A stretch of DNA of 64,000 nucleotides from Ptiloglossa arizonensis (lineage: Eukaryota > Arthropoda > Insecta > Hymenoptera > Colletidae), in the NCBI RefSeq assembly GCF_051014685.1, contig NW_027478866.1:248001-312000 (forward strand). Direction: 5' to 3'. Below, in pieces: positions 15,401-30,838 of the stretch (position 1 is its first letter; each line of letters begins with the position of its first letter). The notes under the pieces were generated by a model, which ran no database searches, was not told the origin of the DNA, and worked only from the letters and a program-made list of their open reading frames with translations. The translations under genes and the position numbers were made by a program.

Positions 15401-17869
15401 ATACGCTGTACGTTATACTTTATACGTTATACGTTATACGTTAGACGTTGGACGTTATACGTTATACGTTATACGTTATACGTTATACGCTATACGTTAT
15501 ACGTTATACGTTATACGTTATACGTTATACGTTGTATGTTATACGTTATACGTTATACGTTATACGTTATACGTTATACGTTATACGTTATACGTTATAC
15601 GTTATACGTTATACGTTATACGTTATACGTTATACGTTATACGTTATACGTTATACGTTATACGTTATACGTTATACGTTATACGTTATACGTTATACGT
15701 TATACGTTATACGTTATACGTTATACGTTATACGTTATACGTTATACGTTATACGTTATACGTTATACGTTATACGTTATACGTTATACGTTATACGTTA
15801 TACGTTATACGTTATACGTTATACGTTATACGTTATACGTTATACGTTATACGTTATACGTTATACGTTATACGTTATGCATTATAGGATATACGTTATA
15901 CGTTATACGTTGTACGTTATACTTTATACGTTATACGTTATACGTTAGACGTTGGACGTTATACGTTATACGTTATACGTCATACGTTTTACGTTAATCG
16001 TTATACGTTATACGTTATACGCTATACGTTATACGTTATACGTTATACGTTATACGTTATACGTTATACGTTATACGTTATACGTTATACGTTATACGTT
16101 ATACGTTATACGTTATACGTTATACGTTATACGTTATACGTTATACGTTATACGTTATACGTTATACGTTATACGTTATACGTTATACGTTATACGTTAT
16201 ACGTTATACGTTATACGTTATACGTTATACGTTATACGTTATGCATTATAGGATATACGTTATACGTTATACGTTGTACGTTATACTTTATACGTTATAC
16301 GTTATACGTTAGACGTTGGACGTTATACGTTATACGTTATACGTTATACGTTATACGTTATACGTTATACGTTATACGTTATACGTTATACGTTATACGT
16401 TATACGTTATACATTATACGTTATACGTTATGCATTATAGGATATACGTTATACGTTATACGCTGTACGTTATACTTTATACGTTATACGTTATACGTTA
16501 GACGTTGGACGTTATACGTTATACGTTATACGTTATACGTTATACGCTATACGTTATACGTTATACGTTATACGTTATACGTTATACGTTGTATGTTATA
16601 CGTTATACGTTATACGTTATACGTTATACGTTATACGTTATACGTTATACGTTATACGTTATACGTTATACGTTATACGTTATACGTAATATGTAATACG
16701 TCATACGTTTTACGTTAATCGTTATACGTTATACGTTATACGCTATACGTTATACGTTATACGTTATACGTTATACGTTATACGTTATACGTTATACCTT
16801 ATACGTTATACGTTATACGTTATACGTTATACGTTATACGTTATACGTTATACGTTATACGTTATACGTTATACGTTATACGTTATACGTTATACGTTAT
16901 ACGTTATACGTTATACGTTATACGTTATACGTTATACGTTATACGTTATACGTTATACGTTATACGTTATACGTTATGCATTATAGGATATACGTTATAC
17001 GTTATACGCTGTACGTTATACTTTATACGTTATACGTTATACGTTAGACGTTGGACGTTATACGTTATACGTTATACGTTATACGTTATACGCTATACGT
17101 TATACGTTATACGTTATACGTTATACGTTATACGTTGTATGTTATACGTTATACGTTATACGTTATACGGTATACGTTATACGTTATACGTTATACGTTA
17201 TACGTTATACGTTATACGTTATACGTTATACGTTATACGTTATACGTTATACGTTATACGTTATACGTTATACGTTATACGTTATACGTTATACGTTATA
17301 CGTTATACGTTATACGTTATACGTTATACGTTATACGTTATACGTTATACGTTATACGTTATACGTTATACGTTATACGTTATACGTTATACGTTATACG
17401 TTATACGTTATACGTTATACGTTATACGTTATACGTTATACGTTATACGTTATACGTTATACGTTATACGTTATACGTTATACGTTATACGTTATGCATT
17501 ATAGGATATACGTTATACGTTATACGTTGTACGTTATACTTTATACGTTATACGTTATACGTTAGACGTTGGACGTTATACGTTATACGTTATACGTCAT
17601 ACGTTTTACGTTAATCGTTATACGTTATACGTTATACGCTATACGTTATACGTTATACGTTATACGTTATACGTTATACGTTATACGTTATACGTTATAC
17701 GTTATACGTTATACGTTATACGTTATACGTTATACGTTATACGTTATACGTTATACGTTATACGTTATACGTTATACGTTATACGTTATACGTTATACGT
17801 TATACGTTATACGTTATACGTTATACGTTATACGTTATACGTTATACGTTATACGTTATGCATTATAGG
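12410..17869 (+). repeat. Satellite domain 6: tandem HOR of about 2.2 kb with long pure runs
   Basis: Repeated modules of long consensus runs (up to 52 units) separated by a short signature: B cluster starting with the A5G+G7A unit, then a G7T unit, then a T4G unit and an A3G+T4G unit. The T4G/A3G+T4G signature is at about 13229, 13761, 14125, 14314, 15441, 15945, 16309, 16498, 17044 and 17562. Offsets between copies are 2,184 bp (13768 to 15952; 14321 to 16505), 2,219 bp (marker A 12886 to 15105) and 1,617 bp (15952 to 17569). Truncated marker A copies lacking the first two units lie at 13796, 15980 and 17597. No gene is present. Confidence 0.85.
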
Positions 17870-19010
17870 ATATACGTTATACGTTATACGTTGTACGTTA
17901 TACTTTATACGTTATACGTTATACGTTAGACGTTGGACGTTATACGTTATACGTTATACGTTATACGTTATACGTTATACGTTATACGTTATACGTTATA
18001 CGTTATACGTTATACGTTATACGTTATACATTATACGTTATACGTTATACGTTATACGTTATACGTTATACGTTATACGTTATACGTTATACGTTATACG
18101 TTATACGTTATACGTTATACGTTATGCGTTATAGGATATACGTTATACGTTATACGTTATACGTTATACGTTATACGTTGTACGTTATACGTTATACGTT
18201 ATACGTTATACGTTATACGTTATACGTTATACGTTATGTATTATAGGATATACGTTATACGTTATACGTTATACGTTATACGTTATACGTTATACGTTAT
18301 ACGTTATACGTTATACGTTATACATTATACGTTATACGTTATACGTTATACGTTATACGTTATACGTTATACGTTATACGTTATACGACATACGTTATAC
18401 GTTATACGTTATACGTTATACGTTATACGTTATACGTTATACGTTATACGTTATACGTTATACGTTATACGTTATACGTTATACGTTATACGTTATACGT
18501 TTTGCGTTATAGGATATACGTTATACGTTATACGTTATACGTTATACGTTGTACGTTATACGTTATACGTTATACGTTATACGTTATACGTTATACGTTA
18601 TACGTTATACGTTATACGTTATACGTTATACGTTATACGTTATACGTTATACGTTATACGTTATACGTTATACGTTATGTATTATAGGATATACGTTATA
18701 CGTTATACGTTATACGTTATACGTTATACGTTATACGTTATACGTTATACGTTATACGTTATACGTTCTACGTTATACGTTATACTTTAAACGTTGTACG
18801 TTATACGTTATACGTTATACGTTATACGTTATACGTTATACGTTATGCGTTATACGTTATACGTTATACGTTATACGTTATACGTTATACGTTGTACGTT
18901 ATACGTTATACGTTATACGTTATACGTTATACGTTATACGTTATACGTTATACGTTATACGTTATACGTTATACGTAATATGTAATACGTCATACGTTTT
19001 ACGTTAATCG
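17870..19010 (+). repeat. Satellite domain 7: copy of domain 1
   Basis: Reproduces the variant series of 1-1274 at an offset of 17,736-17,750 bp, including the rare B-cluster forms beginning A5G+C6G+G7A (about 18235 and 18676) and A3T+A5G (about 18500). It also repeats the 63-codon stretch at 1058-1249 exactly at the level of its encoded peptide. Offset modulo 7 is 5, as predicted by the intervening +3, +3 and -1 units. It ends with marker A at 18976. No gene is present. Confidence 0.85.
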
Positions 19011-22000
19011 TTATACGCTATACGTTATACGCTATACGTTATACGTTATACGTTATACGTTATACGTTATACGTTATACGTTATACGTTATACGTTATAC
19101 GTTATACGTTATACGTTATACGTTATACGTTATACGTTATACGTTATACGTTATGCGTTATACGTTATACGTTATACGTTATACGTTATACGTTATACGT
19201 TATACGTTATACGTTATACGTTATACGTTATACGTTATACGTTATACGTTATACGTTATACGTTATACGTTATACGTTATACGTTATACGTTATACGTTA
19301 TACGTTATACGTTATACGTTATACGTTATACGTTGTACGTTATACGTTCTACGTTATACGTTATACGTTAAACGTTGTACGTTATACGTTATACGTCATA
19401 CGTTTTACGTTATACGTTATACGTTATACGTTATACGTTATATGTTCTACGTTATACGTTACACGTTATACGTTACACGTTATACGTTATACGTTATACG
19501 TTATACGTTATACGTTATACGTTATACGTTCTACGTTCTACGTCATACGTTATACGTTATACGTTATACGTTATACGTTATACGTTATACGATATACGTT
19601 ATACGTTATACGTTATACGTTATACGTTATACGTTATACGTTATACGTTACACGTTATACGTTATACGTTATACGTTATACGTTATACGTTATACGTTAT
19701 ACGTTATACGTTCTACGTCATACGTTATACGTTATACGTTATACGTTATACGTTATACGTTATACGATATACGTTATACGTTATACGTTACACGTTATAC
19801 GTTACACGTTATACGTTATACGTTATACGTTATACGCTATACGTTATACGTTATACGTTATACGTTATACGTTATACGTTATACGTTATACGTTATACGT
19901 TATACGTTATACGTTATACGTTATACGTCATACGTTATACGTTATACGTTATACGTTATACGTTATACGTTCTACGTTATACGTTATACGTTAAACGTTG
20001 TACGTTATACGTTATACGTCATACGTTATACGTTATACGTTATACGTTATACGTTATACGTTATACGTTCTACGTTATACGTTACACGTTATACGTTACA
20101 CGTTATACGTTATACGTTATACGTTATACGATATACGTTATACGTTATACGTTATACGTTCTACGTCATACGTTATACGTTATACGTTATACGTTATACG
20201 TTATACGTTATACGTTATACGTTATACATTATACGTTATACGTTATACGTTCTACGTTATACGTTATACGTTAAACGTTGTACGTTATACGTTATACGTT
20301 ATACGTTATACGTTTTACGTTATACGTTATACGTTATACGTTGTACGTTATACGTTAAACGTTGTACGTTATACGTTATACGTCATACGTTATACGTTAT
20401 ACGATATACGTTATACGTTCTACGTTATACGTTATACGTTATACGTTATACGTAATACGTTATTCGTTATACGTTATACGTTATACGTTATACGTTATAC
20501 GTTCTACGTTATACGTTATACGTTAAACGTTGTACGTTATACGTTATACGTTATACGTTTTACGTTATACGTTATACGTTATACGTTGTACGTTATACGT
20601 TATACGTTATACGTTATACGTTATACGTTATACGTTAAACGTTGTACGTTATACGTTATACGTTATACGTTATACGTTATACGTTATACGTTATACGTTA
20701 TACGTTATACGTTATACGTTATACCTTATACGTTATACGTTATACGTTATACGTTATACGTTATACATTATACGTTATACGTTGAACGTTGTACGATATA
20801 CGTTATACGTTATACGTTATGCGTTATAGGATATACGTTATACGTTATACGTTGTACGTTATACGTTATACGTTGTACGTTATACGTTCTACGTTATACG
20901 TTATACGTTAAACGTTGTAGATTATACGTTATACGTCATACGCTATACGTTATACGTTATACGTTATACGTTATACGTTCTACGATATACGTTATACGTT
21001 AAACGTTGTACGTTATACGTTATACGTTATACGTTATACGTTATACGTTATACGTTATACGTTATACGTTATACGTTATACGTTATACGTTATACGTTAT
21101 ACGTTATACGATATACGTTATACGTTATGCGTTATAGGATATACGTTATACGTTATACGTTGTACGTTATACGCTATACGTTATACGTTATACGTTATAC
21201 GTTAAACGTTGTACGTTATACGTTATACGTTATACGTTATACGTTATACGTTATACGTTATGCGTTATACGTTATACGTTATACGTTATACGTTATACGT
21301 TATACGTTATACGTTATACGTTATACGTTATACGTTATACGTTATACGTTATACGTTATACGTTATTCGTTATACGTTATGCGTTATACGTAATATGTAA
21401 TACGTCATACGTTTTACGTTAATCGTTATACGTTATACGTTATACGTTATACGTTAAACGTTGTACGTTATACGTTATACGTCATACGTTATGCGTTATA
21501 GGATATACGTTATACGTTATACGTTGTACGTTATACGTTATACGTTATACGTTATACGTTATACGTTATACGTTATACGTTATACGTTATACGTTATACG
21601 TTATACGTTATACGTTATACGTTATACGTTATACGTTATACGTTATACGTTATACGTTACACGTTATACGTTATACGTTATACGTTATACGTTATGCGTT
21701 ATAGGATATAAGTTATACGTTATACGTTATACGTTATACGTTGTACGTCATACGTTATGCGTTATAGGATATACGTTATACGTTATACGTTGTACGTTAT
21801 GCGTTATACGTTATGCGTTATACGTTATACGTTATACGTTATACGTTATACGTTATACGTAATACGTTATACGTTATACGATATACGTTATACGTTATAC
21901 GTTATACGTTATACGTTATACGTTATACGTTAAACGTTATACGTTATGCGTTATACGTTATACGTTATACGTTATACGTTATACGTTACACGTTATACGT

Positions 22001-22545
22001 TATACGTTATACGTTATACGTTATGCGTTATAGGATATAAGTTATACGTTATACGTTATACGTTCTACGTTATACGTTATACGTTAAACGTTGTACGTTA
22101 TACGTTATACGTCATACGTTATACGTTATACGTTATACGTTATACGTTATACGTTATACGTTATACGTTATACGTTGTACGTCATACGTTATGCGTTATA
22201 GGATATACGTTATACGTTATACGTTGTACGTTATACGTTATACGTTATACGTTATACGTTATACGTTATACGTTATACGTTATACGTTATACGTTATACG
22301 TTATACGTTATACGTTATACGTTAAACGTTGTACGTTATACGTTATACGTTATACGTTATACGTTATACGTTATACGTTATACGTTATGCGTTATACGTT
22401 ATACGTTATACGTTATACGTTATACGTTATACGTTATGCGTTATACGTTATGCGTTATACGTTATACGTTATACGTTATACGTTATTCGTTATACGTTAC
22501 ACGTTATACGTAATATGTAATACGTCATACGTTTTACGTTAATCT
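19011..22545 (+). repeat. Satellite domain 8: 3.3-kb HOR, copy 3 of 3
   Basis: Third copy of the domain 3 series. Marker A occurs at 21391 (versus 5684) and 22511 (versus 6797). The A3C/T2C/T4C-rich first half is at 19.37-20.9 kb and the B clusters at 21.1-22.2 kb. Against domain 3 the offset drifts between 15,700 and 15,721 bp in multiples of 7, showing gain and loss of whole heptamers. Near 22.06-22.12 kb a short A3C-to-T2C series replaces the B cluster found in copies 1 and 2, which looks like a conversion or unequal-exchange patch. No gene is present. Confidence 0.85.
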
Positions 22546-25500
22546 TTATACGTTATACTTTATACGCAATACGTTATACGTTATACGTTATACGTTATAC
22601 CTTATACGTTATACGTTATACGTTATACGTTATACGTTATACGTTATACGTTATACGTTATACGTTATACGTTATACGTTATACGTTATACGTTATACGT
22701 TATACGTTATACGTTATACGTTATACGTTATACGTTATACGTTATACGTTATACGTTATACGTTATACGTTATACGTTATACGTTATACGTTATACGTTA
22801 CACGTTATACGCTATACGTTATACGTTATACGTTATGCGTTATAGGATATAAGTTATACGTTATACGTTATGCGTTATACGTTATGCGTTATACGTTATA
22901 CGTTATACGTTATACGTTATACGTTATACGTTACACGTTATACGTAATATGTAATACGTCATACGTTTTACGTTAATCTTTATACGTTATACTTTATACG
23001 CAATACGTTATACGTTATACGTTATACGTTATACCTTATACGTTATACGTTATACGTTATACGTTATACGTTATACGTTATACGTTATACGTTATACGTT
23101 ATACGTTATACGTTATACGTTATACGTTATACGTTATACGTTATACGTTATACGTTATACGTTATACGTTATACGTTATACGTTATACGTTATACGTTAT
23201 ACGTTATACGTTACACGTTATACGCTATACGTTATACGTTATACGTTATGCGTTATAGGATATAAGTTATACGTTATACGTTATACGTTATACGTTATAC
23301 GTTATACGTTATGCGTTATACGTTATACGTTATACGTTATACGTTATACGTTATGCGTTATACGTTATACGTTATACGTTATACGTTATACGTTATACGT
23401 TATGCATTATACGTTATGCGTTATACGTTATACGTTATACGTTATACGTTATACGTTATACGTTACACGTTATACATTATACGTTATACGTTATACGTTA
23501 TACGTTATACGTTATACGTTATACGTTATACGTTATACGACATACGTTATACGTTATACGTTATACGTTATACGTTATACGTTATACGTTATACGTTATA
23601 CGTTATACGTTATACGTTATACGTTATACGTTATACGTTATACGTTATACGTTATGCGTTATACGTTATACGATATACGTTATACGTTATACGTTATACG
23701 TTATACGTTATACGTTATACGTTAGACGTTGTACGTTATACGTTATACGTTATACGTTATACGCTATACGTTATACGCTATACGTTATACGTTATACGTT
23801 ATACGTTATACGTTATACGTTATACGTTATACGTTATGCGTTATAGGATATACGTTATGCGTTATAGGATTTACGTTATACGTTATACGTTATACGTTAT
23901 ACGTTATACGTTATACGTTATACGTTATACGTTATACGTTATGCGTTATACGTTATACGTTATACGTTATACGTTATACGTTATACGTTATGCGTTATAG
24001 GATATACGTTATGCGTTATAGGATATACGTTATACGTTATACGTTATACGATATACGTTATACGTTGTACGTTATACGTTATACGTTATACGTTATACGT
24101 TGTACGTTATACGTTATACGTTATACGTTATACGTTACACGTTATACGTTATACGTTATACGTTATACGTTATACGTTATACGTTATACGTTATACGTTA
24201 TACGTTATACGTTATACGTTATACGTTATACGTTATACGTTATGCGTTATAAGATATACGTTATATGTTATACGTTATACGTTATACGTTGTACGTTATA
24301 CGTTATACGTTATACGTTATACGTTATACGTTATACGTTATACGATATACGTTATACGTTATACGTTATACGTTATACGTTATACGTTATACGTTATACG
24401 TTATACGTTATACGTTATACGTTATACGTTATGCGTTATACGTTATACGTTATACGTTATGCGTTATACGTTATACGTTATACGTTATACGTTATACGTT
24501 ATACGTTATACGACATACGTTATACGTTATACGTTATACGTTATACGTTATACGTTATACGTTATACGTTATACGTTATACGTTATACGTTATACGTTAT
24601 ACGTTATACGTTATACGTTATACGTTATACGTTATACGTTATACGTTATACGTTACACGTTATACGCTATACGTTATACGTTATACGTTATGCGTTATAG
24701 GATATAAGTTATACGTTATACGTTATGCGTTATACGTTATGCGTTATACGTTATACGTTATACGTTATACGTTATACGTTATACGTTACACGTTATACGT
24801 AATATGTAATACGTCATACGTTTTACGTTAATCTTTATACGTTATACTTTATACGCAATACGTTATACGTTATACGTTATACGTTATACCTTATACGTTA
24901 TACGTTATACGTTATACGTTATACGTTATACGTTATACGTTATACGTTATACGTTATACGTTATACGTTATACGTTATACGTTATACGTTATACGTTATA
25001 CGTTATACGTTATACGTTATACGTTATACGTTATACGTTATACGTTATACGTTATACGTTATACGTTACACGTTATACGCTATACGTTATACGTTATACG
25101 TTATGCGTTATAGGATATAAGTTATACGTTATACGTTATACGTTATACGTTATACGTTATACGTTATGCGTTATACGTTATACGTTATACGTTATACGTT
25201 ATACGTTATGCGTTATACGTTATACGTTATACGTTATACGTTATACGTTATACGTTATGCATTATACGTTATGCGTTATACGTTATACGTTATACGTTAT
25301 ACGTTATACGTTATACGTTACACGTTATACATTATACGTTATACGTTATACGTTATACGTTATACGTTATACGTTATACGTTATACGTTATACGACATAC
25401 GTTATACGTTATACGTTATACGTTATACGTTATACGTTATACGTTATACGTTATACGTTATACGTTATACGTTATACGTTATACGTTATACGTTATACGT

Positions 25501-28397
25501 TATACGTTATGCGTTATACGTTATACGATATACGTTATACGTTATACGTTATACGTTATACGTTATACGTTATACGTTAGACGTTGTACGTTATACGTTA
25601 TACGTTATACGTTATACGCTATACGTTATACGCTATACGTTATACGTTATACGTTATACGTTATACGTTATACGTTATACGTTATACGTTATGCGTTATA
25701 GGATATACGTTATGCGTTATAGGATTTACGTTATACGTTATACGTTATACGTTATACGTTATACGTTATACGTTATACGTTATACGTTATACGTTATGCG
25801 TTATACGTTATACGTTATACGTTATACGTTATACGTTATACGTTATGCGTTATAGGATATACGTTATGCGTTATAGGATATACGTTATACGTTATACGTT
25901 ATACGATATACGTTATACGTTGTACGTTATACGTTATACGTTATACGTTATACGTTGTACGTTATACGTTATACGTTATACGTTATACGTTACACGTTAT
26001 ACGTTATACGTTATACGTTATACGTTATACGTTATACGTTATACGTTATACGTTATACGTTATACGTTATACGTTATACGTTATACGTTATACGTTATGC
26101 GTTATAAGATATACGTTATATGTTATACGTTATACGTTATACGTTGTACGTTATACGTTATACGTTATACGTTATACGTTATACGTTATACGTTATACGA
26201 TATACGTTATACGTTATACGTTATACGTTATACGTTATACGTTATACGTTATACGTTATACGTTATACGTTATACGTTATACGTTATGCGTTATACGTTA
26301 TACGTTATACGTTATGCGTTATACGTTATACGTTATACGTTATACGTTGAACGTTATACGTAATATGTAATACGTCATACGTTTTACGTTAATCGTTATA
26401 CGGTATACGTTATACGTTATACGTTATACGTTATACGTTATACGTTATACGTTATACGTTATACGTTATACGTTATACGTTATACGTTATACGTTATACG
26501 TTATACGTTATACGTTATACGTTATACGTTATGCGTTATACGTTATACGTTATACCTTATACGTTATACGTTATACGTTATACGTTATACGTTATACGTA
26601 ATATGTAATACGTCATACGTTTTACGTTAATCGTTATACGTTATACGTTATACGCCATACGTTATACGTTATGCGTTATACGCTATACGTTATACGTTAT
26701 ACGTTATATGTTAAACGTTGTACGTTATACGTTATACGTCATACGTTATACGTTATACGTTATACGTTATACGTTATACGTTATACGTAATATGTAATAC
26801 GTCATACGTTTTACGTTAATCGTTATACGTTATACGTTATACGTTATACGTTATACGTTATACGTTATACGTTATACGTTATACGTTATACGTTATACGA
26901 CATACGTTATACGTTATACGTTATACGTTATACGTTATACGATATACGTTATACGTTATACGTTATACGTTATACGTTATACGTTATACGTTATGCGTTA
27001 TACGTTATACGTTATACGTTATACGTTATACGTTATACGTTATGCGTTATACGTTATGCGTTATACGTTATACGTTATACGTTATACGTCATACGTTATG
27101 CGTTATAGGATATACGTTATACGTTATACGTTGTACGTTATACGTTATACGTTATACGTTATACGTTATACGTTATACGTTATACGTTATACGTTATACG
27201 TTATACGTTATACGTTATACGTTATACGTTAAACGTTGTACGTTATACGTTATACGTTATACGTTATACGTTATACGTTATACGTTATACGTTATGCGTT
27301 ATACGTTATACGTTATACGTTATACGTTATACGTTATACGTTATGCGTTATACGTTATGCGTTATACGTTATACGTTATACGTTATACGTTATACGTTAT
27401 ACGTTACACGTTATACGTAATATGTAATACGTCATACGTTTTACGTTAATCTTTATACGTTATACGTTATACGTTATACGTTATACGTTATACCTTATAC
27501 GTTATACGTTATACGTTATACGTTATACGTTATACGTTATACGTTATACGTTATACGTTATACGTTATACGTTATACGTTATACGTTATACGTTATACGT
27601 TATACGTTATACGTTATACGTTATACGTTATACGTTATACGTTATACGTTATACGTTATACGTTATACGTTATACGTTATACGTTATACGTTACACGTTA
27701 TACGTTATACGTTATACGTTATACGTTATGCGTTATAGGATATAAGTTATACGTTATACGTTATACGTTATACGTTATACGTTATACGTTATGCGTTATA
27801 CGTTATACGTTATACGTTATACGTTATACGTTATGCGTTATACGTTATACGTTATACGTTATACGTTATACGTTATACGTTATACGTTATACGTTATACG
27901 TTATGCGTTATAGGATATACGTTATGCGTTATAGGATTTACGTTATACGTTATACGTTATACGTTATACGTTATACGTTATACGTTATACGTTATACGTT
28001 ATACGTTATACGTTATACGTTATACGTTATACGTTATACGTTATACGTTATACGTTATACGTTATACGTTATGCGTTATAGGATATACGTTATGCGTTAT
28101 AGGATATACGTTATACGTTATACGTTATACGATATACGTTATACGTTGTACGTTATACGTTATACGTTATACGTTATACGTTGTACGTTATACGTTATAC
28201 GTTATACGTTATACGTTACACGTTATACGTTATACGTTATACGTTATACGTTATACGTTATACGTTATACGTTATACGTTATACGTTATACGTTATACGT
28301 TATACGTTATACGTTATACGTTATGCGTTATAGGATATACGTTATATGTTATACGTTATACGTTATACGTTGTACGTTATACGTTATACGTTATACG
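22546..28397 (+). repeat. Satellite domain 9: 1,855-bp tandem HOR rich in A5G units
   Basis: Two tandem copies with period 1,855 bp (265 heptamers): landmarks 22945/24800 (marker A), 23311/25166, 23729/25584 and 24265/26120 all agree. A double B cluster, whose second member ends in a T1A+A3T unit, is at 23834, near 25689 and at 27901, so a third partial copy ends the domain. Marker A is at 22511, 22945, 24800, 26361, 26599, 26788 and 27418; several have the G7T form of the last unit. The 27.0-27.45 kb stretch repeats 22.1-22.5 kb at 4,907 bp (701 heptamers). No gene is present. Confidence 0.85.
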
Positions 28398-28439
28398 TTT
28401 CTCGTTATACGTAATATGAATTACGTTTCACGTTATAAG
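28398..28439 (+). repeat. Most diverged unit cluster, degenerate marker A
   Basis: Six units in a row of which five depart from consensus, several with two or more changes: TTTCTCG at 28398, consensus at 28405, TAATATG at 28412, AATTACG at 28419, TTTCACG at 28426, TTATAAG at 28433. The TAATATG unit suggests an eroded marker A. I found no other copy in the window. It sits at the switch from A5G/B-rich DNA to the A3G-doublet DNA that follows. Confidence 0.85.
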
Positions 28440-30707
28440 TTATACGTTATACGTTGTACGTTATACGTTATACGTTATACGTTATACGTTGTACGTTATA
28501 CGTTATACGTTATGCGTTATAGGATATACGTTATACGTCATACGTTATACGTTATACGTTATACATTATACGTTATACGTTATACGTTATACGTTATACG
28601 TTATACGTTATACGTTATACGTTAAACGTAATATGTAATACGTCATACGTTATACGTTATACGTTATACGTTATACGTTATACGTTAAACGTAATATGTA
28701 ATACGTCATACGTTATACGTTATACGTTGTACGTTATACGTTATACGTTATACGTTATACGTTATACGTTATACGTTATACGTTATACGTTATACGTTAT
28801 ACGTTATACGTTATACGTTATACGTTGTACGTTGTACGTTATACGTTATACGTTATACGTTATACGTTATACGTTATACGTTATACGTTTTATGTTATAC
28901 GTTATACGTTATACGTTATACGTCATACGTTGTACGTTATACGTTATACGTTATGCGTTATAGGATATACGTTATACGTTATACGTTATACGTTATACGT
29001 TATACGTTATACGTTATACGTTATACGTTCTACGTTATACGTTATACGTTAAACGTTGTACGTTGTGCGTTATACGTTATACGTCATACGTTATACGTTA
29101 TACGTTATACGTTATACGTTATACGTTATACGTTATACGTTATACGTTATACGTTATACGTTATACGTTATACGTTATACGTTATACGTTATACGTTATA
29201 CGTTATACGTTATACGTTATACGTTATACGTTATACGTTATACGTTATACGTTATACGTTATACGTTATACGTTGTACGTTGTACGTTATACGTTATACG
29301 TTATACGTTATACGTTATACGTTAAACGTAATATGTAATACGTCATACGTTATACGTTATACGTTATAGGTTATACGTTGTACGTTATACGTTATACGTT
29401 ATGCGTTATAGGATATACGTTATACGTTATACGTTATACGTTATACGTTATACGTTATACGTTATACGTTATACGTTATACGTTATACGTTATACGTTAT
29501 ACGTTATACGTTATACGTTATACGTTACACGTTGTACGTTGTACGTTATACGTTATACGTTATACGTTATACGTTATACGTTAAACGTAATATGTAATAC
29601 GTCATACGTTATACGTTATACGTTATACGTTATACGTTATACGTTATACGTTATACGTTATACGTTATACGTTATACGTTATACGTTATACGTTATACGT
29701 TATACGTTATACGTTATACGTTGTACGTTATACGTTATACGTTATGCGTTATAGGATATACGTTATACGTTATACGTTATACGTTATACGTTATACGTTA
29801 TACGTTATACGTTATACGTTATACGTTATACGTTACACGTTGTACGTTGTACGTAATACGTTGTACGTTATACGTTATACGTTATACGTTATACGTTATA
29901 CGTTATACGTTATACGTTATACGTTATACGTTATACGTTAGACGCTATACGTTATACGTTATACGTTATACGTTATACATTATACGTTATACGTTGTACG
30001 TTAAACGTTGTACGTTGTATGTTATACGTTATACGTTATACGTTATACGTTATACGTTATACGTTATACGTTATACGTTATACGTTATACGTTATACGTT
30101 ATACGTTATACGTTATACGTTATGCGTTATAGGATATACGTTATACGTTATACGTTATACGTTATACGTTATACTTTATACGTTATACGTTCTACGTTAT
30201 ACGTTATACGTTAAACGTTGTACGTTGTGCGTTATACGTTATACGTCATACGTTATACGTTATACGTTATACGTTATACGTTATACGTTATACGTTATAC
30301 GTTATACGTTATACGTTATACGTTATACGTTATACGTTATACGTTATACGTTATACGTTATACGTCATACGTTATACGATATACGTTATACGTTATACGT
30401 TCTACGTTATACGTTATACGTTAAACATTGTACGTTATACGTTATACGTTATACGTTATACGTTATACGTTATACGTTATACGTTATACGTTACACGTTA
30501 TACGTTATACGTTATACGTTATACGTTATACGTTCTACGTTATACGTTATACGTTAAACGTTGTACGTTATACGTTATACGTTATACGTCATACGTTATA
30601 CGTTATACGTTATGCGTTATACGTTATACGTTCTACGTTATACGTTCTACGTTATACGTTATACGTTATATGTTATACGTTATACGTTATACGTTATACG
30701 TTATACG

Positions 30708-30713
30708 TTAACG
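30708..30713 (+). repeat. -1-bp unit TTAACG (phase break) 8 bp before marker A
   Basis: Six-base unit one consensus heptamer upstream of marker A at 30721. It creates a GTTAAC hexamer, which the consensus array lacks. The same arrangement recurs at 60803-60808, which is the duplicate copy. Confidence 0.95.
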
Positions 30714-30832
30714 TTATACGTAATATGTAATACGTCATACGTTTTACGTTAATCGTCATACGTTATACGTTATACGCTATACGTTATACGTTATACGTTA
30801 TACGTTATACGTTATACGTTATGCGTTATACG

Positions 30833-30838
30833 TTAACG
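30833..30838 (+). repeat. -1-bp unit TTAACG, followed by a T4C unit and marker A
   Basis: Six-base unit followed by a T4C heptamer and then marker A at 30846. The exact arrangement recurs at 60935-60940, before marker A at 60948. Confidence 0.95.
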
